Assembly: GCA_963726665.1 (NCBI GenBank) | Contig: CAVSDW010000012.1 | Location: 496,001-560,000, forward strand | Origin: RPQJ01 sp963726665 | GTDB lineage: Bacteria > Pseudomonadota > Gammaproteobacteria > Steroidobacterales > Steroidobacteraceae | Direction of reading: 5' to 3' | Length of the DNA: 64,000 nt | Part shown: piece after piece, positions 55,958 through 63,596 of the stretch | Numbering within the stretch: position 1 is the first letter of the stretch | Layout: each line of letters begins with the position of its first letter | Notes under the pieces: model-generated | Told to the model about the DNA's origin: nothing | The model's database searches: none | What the model saw: the letters and a program-made list of their open reading frames with translations, nothing else | Program-made: the position numbers and the translations under genes

Positions 55958-57631
55958 TTAACGGGGAACGCCCTCTTCACGCAGTTCGCCCTGATCGAGC
56001 TGCAGCACGCGATCGGCCAGCGCCAGGCTCGCCGCTCGATGCGTGATCAGCAACACGGTACGCGAACGCAGCAGCTCGTGGCATTCGGCGATGAAGCCGC
56101 GTTCGCCCGCGGGATCGAACATGGACGTGGCCTCGTCCAGGATGAGGATGGCAGGGTCCTTCAGCAGCGCCCGGGCAAGGCTGATTCGCTGGCGCTGACC
56201 GCCGGACAACCGCAGGCCCTCGTCGCCGATCAACGTTTCGTAGCCTTGCGGCAGCTGGTCGATGAACTCGTGCGCATGCGCCGCGCGCGCAGCACGTTCG
56301 ATCTGTTGCCGGTCGGCTCCGTAGCGGCCGTAACCGATGTTCTCGGCCACCGTGGCATTGAGCAGCAGCACGTGCTGGCTGACCAGCCCGATGTGGGCGC
56401 GCAGGCTGCGCAGCGAAAACTCGCGCACATCGATGCCGTCGAGCGTAATCCGGCCCGCGGAAGGATCGGCGAAGCGCATCAGCAGGTGAGCCAGCGTGCT
56501 CTTGCCCGCGCCGTTCGGACCGGTGATGGCGACGGTCTCGCCCGCACGGATCTCCAGGTTGAGATCCGCAAACACCGCGGCCCTGCCGGGATAAGCAAAC
56601 GCCACTGATTCGAAGGCGATCCTGCCACTGACCGTCGCGGGCTCGAGATCACCGTCGTCGGGCTCGGGCGCCTCGGCCATCGCGGCCATCAGGCGTTGCA
56701 CCGCACCCCGGGCATGCTGGACCTGGCCGTAGACGCCGGCCAACTGACTGACGGGCTGCGTCAACAGCATGCCGTAGAGCAACAGGCTGACCAGTTCAGG
56801 GGCGGTAATGATCCCCGATGCGACGCCCTGGCCACCGACCCACAGCAGGCCGAGCACCGCCGTCGCGGCCAGCCAGCGCACGGCCGGGGTCAGCAGCGAC
56901 ACGATCCGCTGCTGCCGGACCTCGAGCATCCGCACCTTGTCGCCCTGGGCCGAATAGCGTGCCGACTCGTCGCCTTCGCGTGTGTAGGCCTTGATCAACG
57001 GCAAGGTCGCCAGATTCTGCTCGGCCATGCCGTACTTGACCGCATCCTCGTGCAGGTGAGCCTGCGCCAGCGGCCGCACGCCCCTGGTCAGCAGCTTCAC
57101 GAGGACGGTGAGGAGCGGCACCGCGACCGCCACGACCAACCCGACCCGGAGGTCGATCCGCACCAGCAGGATCAGGGCACCGACGCAGGTCACCAGCAAG
57201 GGCAGCAAGGGCGTCAGCACCCCGGTCAGGAAGCTGTTGATCCGCCAGACATCGTTGACCAGCAACGCGAGAATCTCGCCACGCTTGCGTTCCTGGTGCC
57301 AGCTCAAGGGCAGGGACTGCAGATGGTCGTAGACCCGGGAGCCCAGGTCGGCCACCACTCGCGAGCCGGTGCTGCCGAGCACCACACCGTTCCCGAACGA
57401 CAATCCCGCCTGAACTGTCAGCACGCCCAGCCAGGCCAGCAGCAGTTCGCCCGGCACCGCGCCTCCGAGCAATGCCTGCGCCACCCGGCCCGCGAACCAG
57501 GGCATGCTGAGCATGACCACGCTTTCACATAAAAGCAGAGCCACGGCCAGCAGCAAGGCGCCACGGTATGGCGCCAGCATCCGCCAGAGGAAAGGCATCT
57601 CCGTGCCAGCCGGGATCGGCGAGCGGCTCAT
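55958..57631 (-). CDS. ABC transporter, fused membrane and ATPase domains (lasso exporter candidate)
   Basis: 557 residues from the ATG at 57631. Six membrane helices (for example GALLLAVALLLCESVVMLSM) lead to an ATPase with Walker A ITGPNGAGKSTLAHLL, the signature LSGGQRQRISLARALL, Walker B ILILDEATS and the H-loop VLLITHR. The exporter-type fold dimerises. It is divergent from the lasso genes (126 bp between starts), the position commonly held by the D exporter in proteobacterial lasso loci. It probably exports the mature product and confers immunity (inference). Confidence 0.83.
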   Translation of the reverse strand: MSRSPIPAGTEMPFLWRMLAPYRGALLLAVALLLCESVVMLSMPWFAGRVAQALLGGAVPGELLLAWLGVLTVQAGLSFGNGVVLGSTGSRVVADLGSRVYDHLQSLPLSWHQERKRGEILALLVNDVWRINSFLTGVLTPLLPLLVTCVGALILLVRIDLRVGLVVAVAVPLLTVLVKLLTRGVRPLAQAHLHEDAVKYGMAEQNLATLPLIKAYTREGDESARYSAQGDKVRMLEVRQQRIVSLLTPAVRWLAATAVLGLLWVGGQGVASGIITAPELVSLLLYGMLLTQPVSQLAGVYGQVQHARGAVQRLMAAMAEAPEPDDGDLEPATVSGRIAFESVAFAYPGRAAVFADLNLEIRAGETVAITGPNGAGKSTLAHLLMRFADPSAGRITLDGIDVREFSLRSLRAHIGLVSQHVLLLNATVAENIGYGRYGADRQQIERAARAAHAHEFIDQLPQGYETLIGDEGLRLSGGQRQRISLARALLKDPAILILDEATSMFDPAGERGFIAECHELLRSRTVLLITHRAASLALADRVLQLDQGELREEGVPR

Positions 57632-57757
57632 CCGGATAAACCCGCGTGCGCCGGTCCCGATTGGCCGGGACGGCGCCTCTCGCAATGACTTCGGCTAAGA
57701 TGCCCGCGCAGCACCGCGCAATCGCGCGGCCCACGCAACACAGTCGCTTTCGATCGC

Positions 57758-58036
57758 ATGGACCTAACGCTATCACACCAGGCCAGGCCCTCCGACGATG
57801 TCCTGTTCCAGGAAGTGGGCGGCGAAGCCGTGCTTCTGAAGCTCGCCAGCGAAAATTACTTCGGACTCGATGCGGTCGGTACACGGATCTGGATCCTGCT
57901 GAACGAGGACCCCGGCTTGAAGCGGGCCTTCGACATCCTCAGCGACGAATACGAAGTTGAGGCCGAGGTGCTCGAGCGCGACCTGCTCTCCCTGGTCGAA
58001 CGCATGGCGGACGCGGGACTCGTGGTGGTGCGCTGA
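57758..58036 (+). CDS. PqqD-like RiPP recognition protein (lasso B1)
   Basis: 92 residues: SHQARPSDDVLFQEVGGEAV, LLKLASENYFGLDAVGTRIW and EAEVLERDLLSLVERMADAG. This is the three-strand, three-helix RRE fold of PqqD/LasB1. Split B1 and B2 proteins are one of the two standard lasso layouts. It should bind the leader (YxxPxLxxxG motif) of the precursors at 61613 and 62119 and present them to the B2 protease. The next gene starts 1 bp after its stop. Confidence 0.9.
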   Translation: MDLTLSHQARPSDDVLFQEVGGEAVLLKLASENYFGLDAVGTRIWILLNEDPGLKRAFDILSDEYEVEAEVLERDLLSLVERMADAGLVVVR

Positions 58037-58037
58037 G

Positions 58038-58490
58038 ATGCCCGGACGCCTTGCGGCATGGCGCGCGTTGAACGGCACCGATCAGCGAAGGTTGCTGGGG
58101 CTGGCCTGCGGTTTGCCGGCGGTCGAGCTATCGCTGCGGTGCATGGGTGCGCAGCGGACGGCAGCCTGGCTATCACGCGCGATCAAGCCCAGGGCGATTC
58201 ACCCGCCTGCTGCCGCCGAACTGCAGCAGGCCGATCGGCTGGCTCATCTCGCGGCCATCGCCGGCCGACGCGGCATCCTCGAGGCGCGCTGCCTGTCACA
58301 GGCGATGCTGGTGAGGGCCTTGCTGCGGCGACGCGGCCTGGATGCAGTGCTACAGGTCGGCGTCCGCAAGGATGCCGGTCAGTTCGACGCTCACGCCTGG
58401 GTCGAGTTGGACGGTCACACGCTCGCGCAGGCGCCCTTGCAACATCTGCCTTTGCAGTCGCGGCCGCGAAGCTCGGCCGCCCTGCGTTAG
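58038..58490 (+). CDS. Lasso peptide biosynthesis B2 protease (transglutaminase-like)
   Basis: 150 residues from the ATG at 58038. The family segment ARCLSQAMLVRALLRRRGLD carries the catalytic Cys (residue 85), and the His lies in FDAHAWVELDG (residue 119) with an acidic residue close by (Asp125). The length is usual for B2 proteins. It should remove the leader after the penultimate Thr (SAT|R-type site) so that Gly1 becomes free for ring closure. Confidence 0.9.
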   Translation: MPGRLAAWRALNGTDQRRLLGLACGLPAVELSLRCMGAQRTAAWLSRAIKPRAIHPPAAAELQQADRLAHLAAIAGRRGILEARCLSQAMLVRALLRRRGLDAVLQVGVRKDAGQFDAHAWVELDGHTLAQAPLQHLPLQSRPRSSAALR

Positions 58491-58507
58491 CACGCTTTGC
58501 GCCGCCC

Positions 58508-59639
58508 TCAGATCACCCGGCCATGCAGCCGGCGCCAGGCACCGGCGACGGCTCGACGTGCATACAGCCAAGGAAGCCATTGTCCACGCTCGCCGGCAAA
58601 CTTGCTCCGCATGAACTCGGCGGGCGGGAACACCAGGTCGCGCAGGTAGCGCGCCTTGCGTCGGATTCCGGGCAACGCCCGATAGTCCATCCATAACTGG
58701 CGCGCCGGACTCGCACCGAGGTAGTCCGAGGCCGGTTCCTGGACATCATCGCGTTCAAGCGCCGCGAATGCGTATGCGGGGACGTTCGTCGCAAAGCATT
58801 GGTGCGCCGTCGCCAGGCCATCCGCGCAGATTCCGCGCAGACCCTTGGCATCGGCCCGGGCAATGAACGACAGCCAGTCGTGCTCACCGAAAGATTCGGC
58901 CAGCAAGTGCAGGTCGTACAGCCAGATCAGCCGATCGCCGCCGGTGTGCGGCTCGCCGGATACGTAGTACGGATTGTGGCGATGGGTGCCACGATGCATG
59001 CACGCGAGCAGGAGCGCGTGCACGGGCGAGACCGCCAGGGCGTCGGGCGCAAGGGCAGGCAGGGACACGGCTTCCGCACGCAACTCCTGGTACGTGAACA
59101 GCCGTGACAGAACTTCGGAGTTGTTGATTTGCCAATGCACGTCGAGCTCTTGCGCGCCCTCCGGGCCCCGACGCGCAAAGCTGGTCTGGTAACTGGCTGT
59201 CGCGTCTGCAGGCGAAAAACCGCAACTCTGCAACACGGCAGTGACTCGCTCACGCTCATGCTGCGGCACGATCAGGTCCGTATCGCCCCTCGAGCGCAGC
59301 ACGGGATTTGGGTACAACGAATAGGCCAGGGCCGTGCCTTTGAAAAGCACGGGCTCGACGCCGGCTGCCGCAAGCGATGACAGCGCGTCCAGCAAGGCCC
59401 TGCGGTGGCCCAACTCCCACACTGCGTCCCCGCGCGCGGAATCGCGCAACCGATCAAGGAACGGCGATGGCGGCGCATCGGCGAGTCGCGCTGCCAGCAG
59501 CGCTGCGACCCCGTGCCGCTCCGCCGCTGCCAGCAGCTCGTCGCTGTCCGCTGACGCTCAGGTTGCCGGCGGCGAACCCGGCTGGATCGCGAAACAGTTG
59601 AAGCAACTCGGCTTCGATGCCTGAGAAAGTGTCGATCAT
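58508..59639 (-). CDS. Nucleotidyltransferase (NTP_transf_5 type), one frameshift as read
   Basis: After a short N-terminus (MIDTFSGIEAELLQLFRDPA) the frame breaks near 59550 and continues with ELLAAAERHGVAALLAARLA, LDALSSLAAAGVEPVLFKGT, SRGDTDLIVPQHERERVTAV (the DxD metal site of the family) and ELDVHWQINNSEVLSRLFTY. The C-terminal half is helical. Such nucleotidyltransferase-like proteins recur in proteobacterial lasso loci, where they are proposed to tailor the peptide. The gene is on the opposite strand between B2 and the cyclase. Confidence 0.8.
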
Positions 59640-59730
59640 GCAGTGTGGAGGGTCATCGAGTCGCTGTTGTGTAACCTGGGGGGACGTTATGCTCGGCGCG
59701 TTCTCCGTCGTGAAAGCGTGAATCCAAGCC

Positions 59731-61632
59731 ATGAGCGGCATCGCCGGCATCATCCACTTCGACCAGATGCCCGTGCAAGCCGGCCTGATCGAGTGCATGA
59801 CAGCTCGCATGGCCTATCGTGGCCGAGACGGAATATCGCACTGGCAGGAGGGGTCGACGGCATTCGGGCACTGCCTGCTGCGAACCACCAGGGAGTCCGC
59901 CGAAGAGCGCCAGCCGTTCGTCGACGCGCAGCGCGGCCTGGTGCTGGTGCTCGACGGCCGTATCGACAATGCGGCGGAACTGGCGCGCGAATTGCGCGTC
60001 AGCGGCGCGATCCTGCACAGCCGCGCCGACAGCGAACTGGTGCTGCGCGCTTATGAGCAGTGGGGGCCCGCCCTGCTCGACCGCATCGAGGGCGACTTCG
60101 CCTTCACCGTCTGGGACCCGCGCGAGAGGCAACTGTTCTGCGCCCGCGACCGGCTCGGCAACAAGCCCCTCCACTACTACTGGAACGGCACCACGTTCGC
60201 CTTCGCGTCCGAAGTGAGCGCCCTGTTGGCGCTGCCCTGGGTCCAGAAGCAGCTGAATCTCGACTTCGTCGCCGAGCAGCTGGCGTCGGAGTGGATGAGT
60301 CTCGAAGACACCTTCTGGACGGGAATCCAGCGGCTGCCGCCGGCACATCGGCTCGTGGTGTCTGCCGGCGGTTGCCGCAAGTCGCAGTACTGGCGACCCG
60401 ATGTCGCGATGACCTTGCCCTGCCGCAGCACGGCCGAGTACGCCGAGTATTACCGATCCCTGCTGTTCGACGTCGTACGCAGGATGGGGAACTCATCCGG
60501 CCCGGTCGCATGCGAAGTGAGCGGCGGCCTGGACTCATCGGCCTTGTTCGCGGTCGCGGCCGAGTTGCAGCGACGAGGCGAATGGCCGGCGCCCGACATT
60601 CACGGTTACACCCTGGATTTTCGCGGCGCCGGCGATGCCGACGAGATGGACTACGCGCAAGCCGTCGCGCGTCACGTCGGCAAGGAGGTCACCGAAGTCG
60701 CGCCGACTCGGCAAGCCTTGGCCTGGTATGAGGACTGGGCCAGGCGCCACGGTTATCCGGCGGGATATCCCAACGGCGTGATGGGCCTGGGCATCCGGCA
60801 GGAAGCTCGGCGCCGCGGGTCCAACTGCCTGATCGTGGGTACCGGTGGCGACGAATGGCTGGACGGCTACCGTACCTACTACGCCGAAGCCATCGCCAGC
60901 AGGCAATGGGGGGAACTGCGGCAGAGGCTGCAACTGGACAGCCGGGAGGTCGGCATCCCGCAAGCATACTGGTCGCTGTTTCGCTACGGCGTTGGTCCAC
61001 TGCTGCCCGCCCGACTGCGACGCGCGATTCATACGGTTCGGCGCGGGTGGTCAGGGCATGACGGCTGGCTGGCTGCGCCGATGCGTCAACGTCTTCTGCA
61101 ACGGCGCGCCATTCAGTCCGCGGATGACACAAACGTGGCGCGGACCGGGCAGCGCTCGCAGCTGCTGACTCTGAACGGCGCGTTCGGGTTGCTGGCCAGG
61201 GAATCGGAGGAGCGTCTTTGCGCGTGGGCAGGTCTCGAGATCCGGCGACCGTTCTGGGACAGGCGGCTCGTCGAATTCGCAATTGCGACGCCGGAGCGCC
61301 TGCGATGCAGCGGCACCACGAGCAAGGCTCTGCACCGTCTTGCCATGACCGCCCTGCTGCCCGAATCGGTGCTTGGGCGGACGTCCAAGGCCGATTTCAT
61401 GGTCGCGTTTCGTTGGAGTTCCGCGGAGCTTCGCGATAGCTTGACCGAAGCGTTGGCGGCTCTTTCCGACTGGGTATCGCCGGAAGGCCTCCTGAAGGTA
61501 CTGCAGGACTACGAGAATCCACTTCTCACGGGTTGGCCGGATTGGCGGGTCTGGACGTTGTACGGTTGTCACGCTTTGCGAGAAACAGCGGCACTCCCTG
61601 CCAGAGCAACTCATGACCGACCCCAAGCATAA
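59731..61632 (+). CDS. Lasso macrolactam synthetase, asparagine-synthetase-like
   Basis: 633 residues. The N-terminus reads MSGIAGIIHFD, so the Cys nucleophile of the glutaminase domain is Ser; other N-domain motifs (MAYRGRDGISHW) persist. The synthetase domain has ACEVSGGLDSSALFAVAAEL (PP-loop), VGTGGDEWLDGYRTYYAEAI and RRPFWDRRLVEFAIATPERL. Loss of the Cys is common in lasso cyclases, which adenylate an Asp or Glu side chain and use the peptide N-terminal amine in place of ammonia. It overlaps the first precursor by 20 bp. Confidence 0.9.
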   Translation: MSGIAGIIHFDQMPVQAGLIECMTARMAYRGRDGISHWQEGSTAFGHCLLRTTRESAEERQPFVDAQRGLVLVLDGRIDNAAELARELRVSGAILHSRADSELVLRAYEQWGPALLDRIEGDFAFTVWDPRERQLFCARDRLGNKPLHYYWNGTTFAFASEVSALLALPWVQKQLNLDFVAEQLASEWMSLEDTFWTGIQRLPPAHRLVVSAGGCRKSQYWRPDVAMTLPCRSTAEYAEYYRSLLFDVVRRMGNSSGPVACEVSGGLDSSALFAVAAELQRRGEWPAPDIHGYTLDFRGAGDADEMDYAQAVARHVGKEVTEVAPTRQALAWYEDWARRHGYPAGYPNGVMGLGIRQEARRRGSNCLIVGTGGDEWLDGYRTYYAEAIASRQWGELRQRLQLDSREVGIPQAYWSLFRYGVGPLLPARLRRAIHTVRRGWSGHDGWLAAPMRQRLLQRRAIQSADDTNVARTGQRSQLLTLNGAFGLLARESEERLCAWAGLEIRRPFWDRRLVEFAIATPERLRCSGTTSKALHRLAMTALLPESVLGRTSKADFMVAFRWSSAELRDSLTEALAALSDWVSPEGLLKVLQDYENPLLTGWPDWRVWTLYGCHALRETAALPARATHDRPQA

Positions 61633-61765
61633 GGCCGCAAGGACGTCGGACCATGCGCCGGCGGTAAAGGCACCGTATCGGACGCCCCGGCTCGAAGTTC
61701 TCGGCAGTCTGCGCACCGCGACCCGTGGCACCGCCGGCATGGGATCCGATGGGGCGCCGGCATGA
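61613..61765 (+). CDS. Lasso-type precursor peptide 1 (leader and core, as read)
   Basis: 50 residues as read. The leader ends YRTPRLEVLGSLRTATR, matching the lasso motif (Tyr22, Pro25, Leu27, Gly31, Thr37 at the penultimate position). The core would be GTAGMGSDGAPA, with Gly1 and ring-forming Asp8. A 12-residue core with a four-residue tail would be unusually short. The stop overlaps the ATG of the S74-like frame (ATGA). Adding one G to the GGGG run near 61751 fuses the two frames into a 126-residue protein with linker GGAGMTMM. See findings. Confidence 0.8.
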   Translation: MTDPKHKAARTSDHAPAVKAPYRTPRLEVLGSLRTATRGTAGMGSDGAPA

Positions 61766-61992
61766 CGATGATGTCGGATCGCAGGACGAAGGAAGAAATC
61801 CTCGAGATCGGCCGGCATCCGCTGGGCCTCGGCATCTACCGGTTCCGCTACAAGGCACCGTACGCCGAGTTGTATGGCGCTGGCCGCCGGGTCGGGGTGA
61901 TGGCCGACGAGGTGGCCGAGAAATATCCGGACGCAGTCTGTCGCCATGCGGACGGTTACCTCAGGGTGGATTACGGCCGGCTCTTCCGCTGA
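61762..61992 (+). CDS. S74-like intramolecular chaperone domain of precursor 1
   Basis: 76 residues as read, overlapping the precursor stop by 4 bp. It starts SDRRTKEEILEIGRHPLGLG at residue 5, followed by IYRFRYKAPYAELYGAG, RRVGVMADEVAEKYPDAV and DGYLRVDYGRLFR. These are hallmarks of the peptidase S74 domain of tail fibres and of MYRF (SDRxxK, GVMAxEV, GYLxVDYxxL). The Ser-x4-Lys spacing equals the catalytic Ser/Lys dyad reported for MYRF. It is probably the C-terminal half of one precursor protein rather than a free protein. Confidence 0.75.
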   Translation: MTMMSDRRTKEEILEIGRHPLGLGIYRFRYKAPYAELYGAGRRVGVMADEVAEKYPDAVCRHADGYLRVDYGRLFR

Positions 61993-62118
61993 TGCCTGGG
62001 TGCACGGTATCGGGGATCCAATTGCTCCCGGTCGCAGATTAGCGGAATCGAATGTCCGACCTTCCCTCAGTGGTCTCAACCTGCAACAATCCGACGCAAC
62101 TCCTCCAGAGAGCGACCC

Positions 62119-62505
62119 ATGACGTACCCCAAGCCTGAATCCGCAAAGGAATCGCCTCAGCGCACTGCATGCGAAGGCGCCTTATCGTGCTCCCAAGCTC
62201 GAGATTCTTGGCAGTCTGCGCAGCGCCACCCGGGGTACCGGCGGGAATGGAGCGGATGGCGGCCAGCAGCATGATGGCGACGATGTCGGATCGCAGGGTG
62301 AAGGAAGATATCGTCAAGGTCGGCCAGCATCCGCTGGGGCTGGGCATCTATCTGTTCCGCTACAAGGCGCCATATTCCGAGCGTGTATGGCACTGGCCGC
62401 CAGATCGGCGTGATGGCCGACGAAGTGGCCGAAAGATACCCGGACGCCGTCTCTCGACATGAGGACGGTTACCTCATGGTGGATTACGGCCGGCTGTTCC
62501 ACTGA
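62119..62505 (+). CDS. Lasso-type precursor 2 with S74-like domain, three frame breaks as read
   Basis: A tandem copy of the precursor/S74 locus. The pieces are MTYPKPESAKESP in the ATG frame, then KAPYRAPKLEILGSLRSATR and core GTGGNGADGG in the next frame. SSMMATMSDRRVKEDIV and KVGQHPLGLGIYLFRYKAPY follow in the third, and GRQIGVMADEVAERYPDAV to DGYLMVDYGRLFH return to the first. Breaks lie near 62165, 62270 and 62395; each is repaired by removing one base. The repaired protein is 127 residues and aligns along its whole length with precursor 1. Gly1 and Asp8 of the core are kept. Confidence 0.78.
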
Positions 62506-62528
62506 AACCCGGGGCTTGACCCGGGTTT
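62505..62528 (+). terminator. Hairpin after the precursor genes (attenuator candidate)
   Basis: Perfect 9-bp stem: AAACCCGGG, loop GCTTGA, CCCGGGTTT. It begins at the last base of the precursor 2 stop codon. It ends in three T, with no longer run. RiPP operons often place a partial terminator after the precursor gene to raise its transcript over downstream enzymes; this fits that role. Confidence 0.55.
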
Positions 62529-62612
62529 GAAGGCAGTTCCCACTGCTTTGCCGCGGTCTCGGCGCGACTTCCGTTTGACGCGGCGGGTCGCCCGCGCCGA
62601 TGCTGTCCTCTG

Positions 62613-63578
62613 ATGGCCACCTACCTGTTGGGCGACATGCCGATCACTTCGGCGCCTCCGTTGTCGCTATTGCGTCTGCGCCGGGCGGGCCCGATTGCGC
62701 CGATCCTGACCGTGACGCGCGTTCCCAGGCCGATGCGACCGCGAGCCGTTCGCGCGTGGCGCCACCAGTGGCAGGACGATGCGAAACGCACCGTGATCAG
62801 TTTGACGCTGACCCGATCCGGGTACCTGTTGCGTTTTCCTCGCCAATGCGACTTCGCTATTTCCGCCGACGCAGGACGTATCGACGCCCGACCTCATCGT
62901 CGCGTGGCTCCCGAGCTCCTGGAACACCTGCTGGCAGATCAGGTCTTGCCGCGCTGCCTCGCGCAGAGGGGTGAACTGGTGGTGCACGCGGCCGGCATTG
63001 CGCTAGGGCCCGACATCGCCCTGTTCGTGGGCGAGAGCGGCCGCGGCAAGTCCACGTTGGCTGGACTGTTCTTCCGTGCCGGTCGGACGCTATTGTCGGA
63101 TGACTGCCTGATGCTGCGCCCGACACCCGAGGCGGTGCGCGCGGTACCAACGTATCCCAGTCTGCGGCTGCGGCCTGACAGCGTCGATGCGCTCTTCCCC
63201 GGCGACGCAGCGCTCGCACCCCTGCCTTCGTATTCTGACAAGCCGCGGTTCTCCATACCGGACGTCTCCCGCCAGGCCGCCGCCGGCCGCGTGGCAGCCG
63301 TGTATTTCCTCGGCGACGCTGACGCAGGGCGCGCCGATGTCAGGATCGCGCCGATGGCACGCGCGACTGCCTGTATCCGGCTGATGGAACAGTGCTTCCA
63401 GCTGGATATCCTGGACCGCGACGCCGTCAAACGTCTTCTGGGGCTGGCCGGCGAGGTCGTCGCGCGGGTGCCGACGTTCACGCTCGATTACCCCAGGGAT
63501 TTCGGCCGCGCTGCGGAGTTGGTGGCCGGGATCGAGCGACACTTTGCAGGCGTCGCCGGCGATTCGTCGGCCGCTTGA
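62613..63578 (+). CDS. HPr kinase-related tailoring kinase
   Basis: 321 residues. The kinase half has LVVHAAGIALGPDIALFVGE, then GESGRGKSTLAGLFFRAG (Walker A) and the Asp pair in TLLSDDCLMLRP, with VYFLGDADAGRADVRIAPMA later. These are the HprK C-terminal features. HprK-like kinases in lasso loci phosphorylate a Ser or Thr of the precursor (paeninodin type, C-terminal Ser). The predicted cores here contain Thr2 and Ser or Thr residues near the end. It lies 85 bp after the hairpin and is probably in the same transcript. Confidence 0.82.
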   Translation: MATYLLGDMPITSAPPLSLLRLRRAGPIAPILTVTRVPRPMRPRAVRAWRHQWQDDAKRTVISLTLTRSGYLLRFPRQCDFAISADAGRIDARPHRRVAPELLEHLLADQVLPRCLAQRGELVVHAAGIALGPDIALFVGESGRGKSTLAGLFFRAGRTLLSDDCLMLRPTPEAVRAVPTYPSLRLRPDSVDALFPGDAALAPLPSYSDKPRFSIPDVSRQAAAGRVAAVYFLGDADAGRADVRIAPMARATACIRLMEQCFQLDILDRDAVKRLLGLAGEVVARVPTFTLDYPRDFGRAAELVAGIERHFAGVAGDSSAA

Positions 63579-63596
63579 GTTCGACGTAACGATCGC

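Noticed and set aside
61727..61765. The 12-residue core GTAGMGSDGAPA as the true mature lasso peptide
   Set aside because: A tail of four residues is shorter than known threaded peptides, the second copy does not end there, and one added G gives a linker matching copy 2. It is kept as a less likely alternative.
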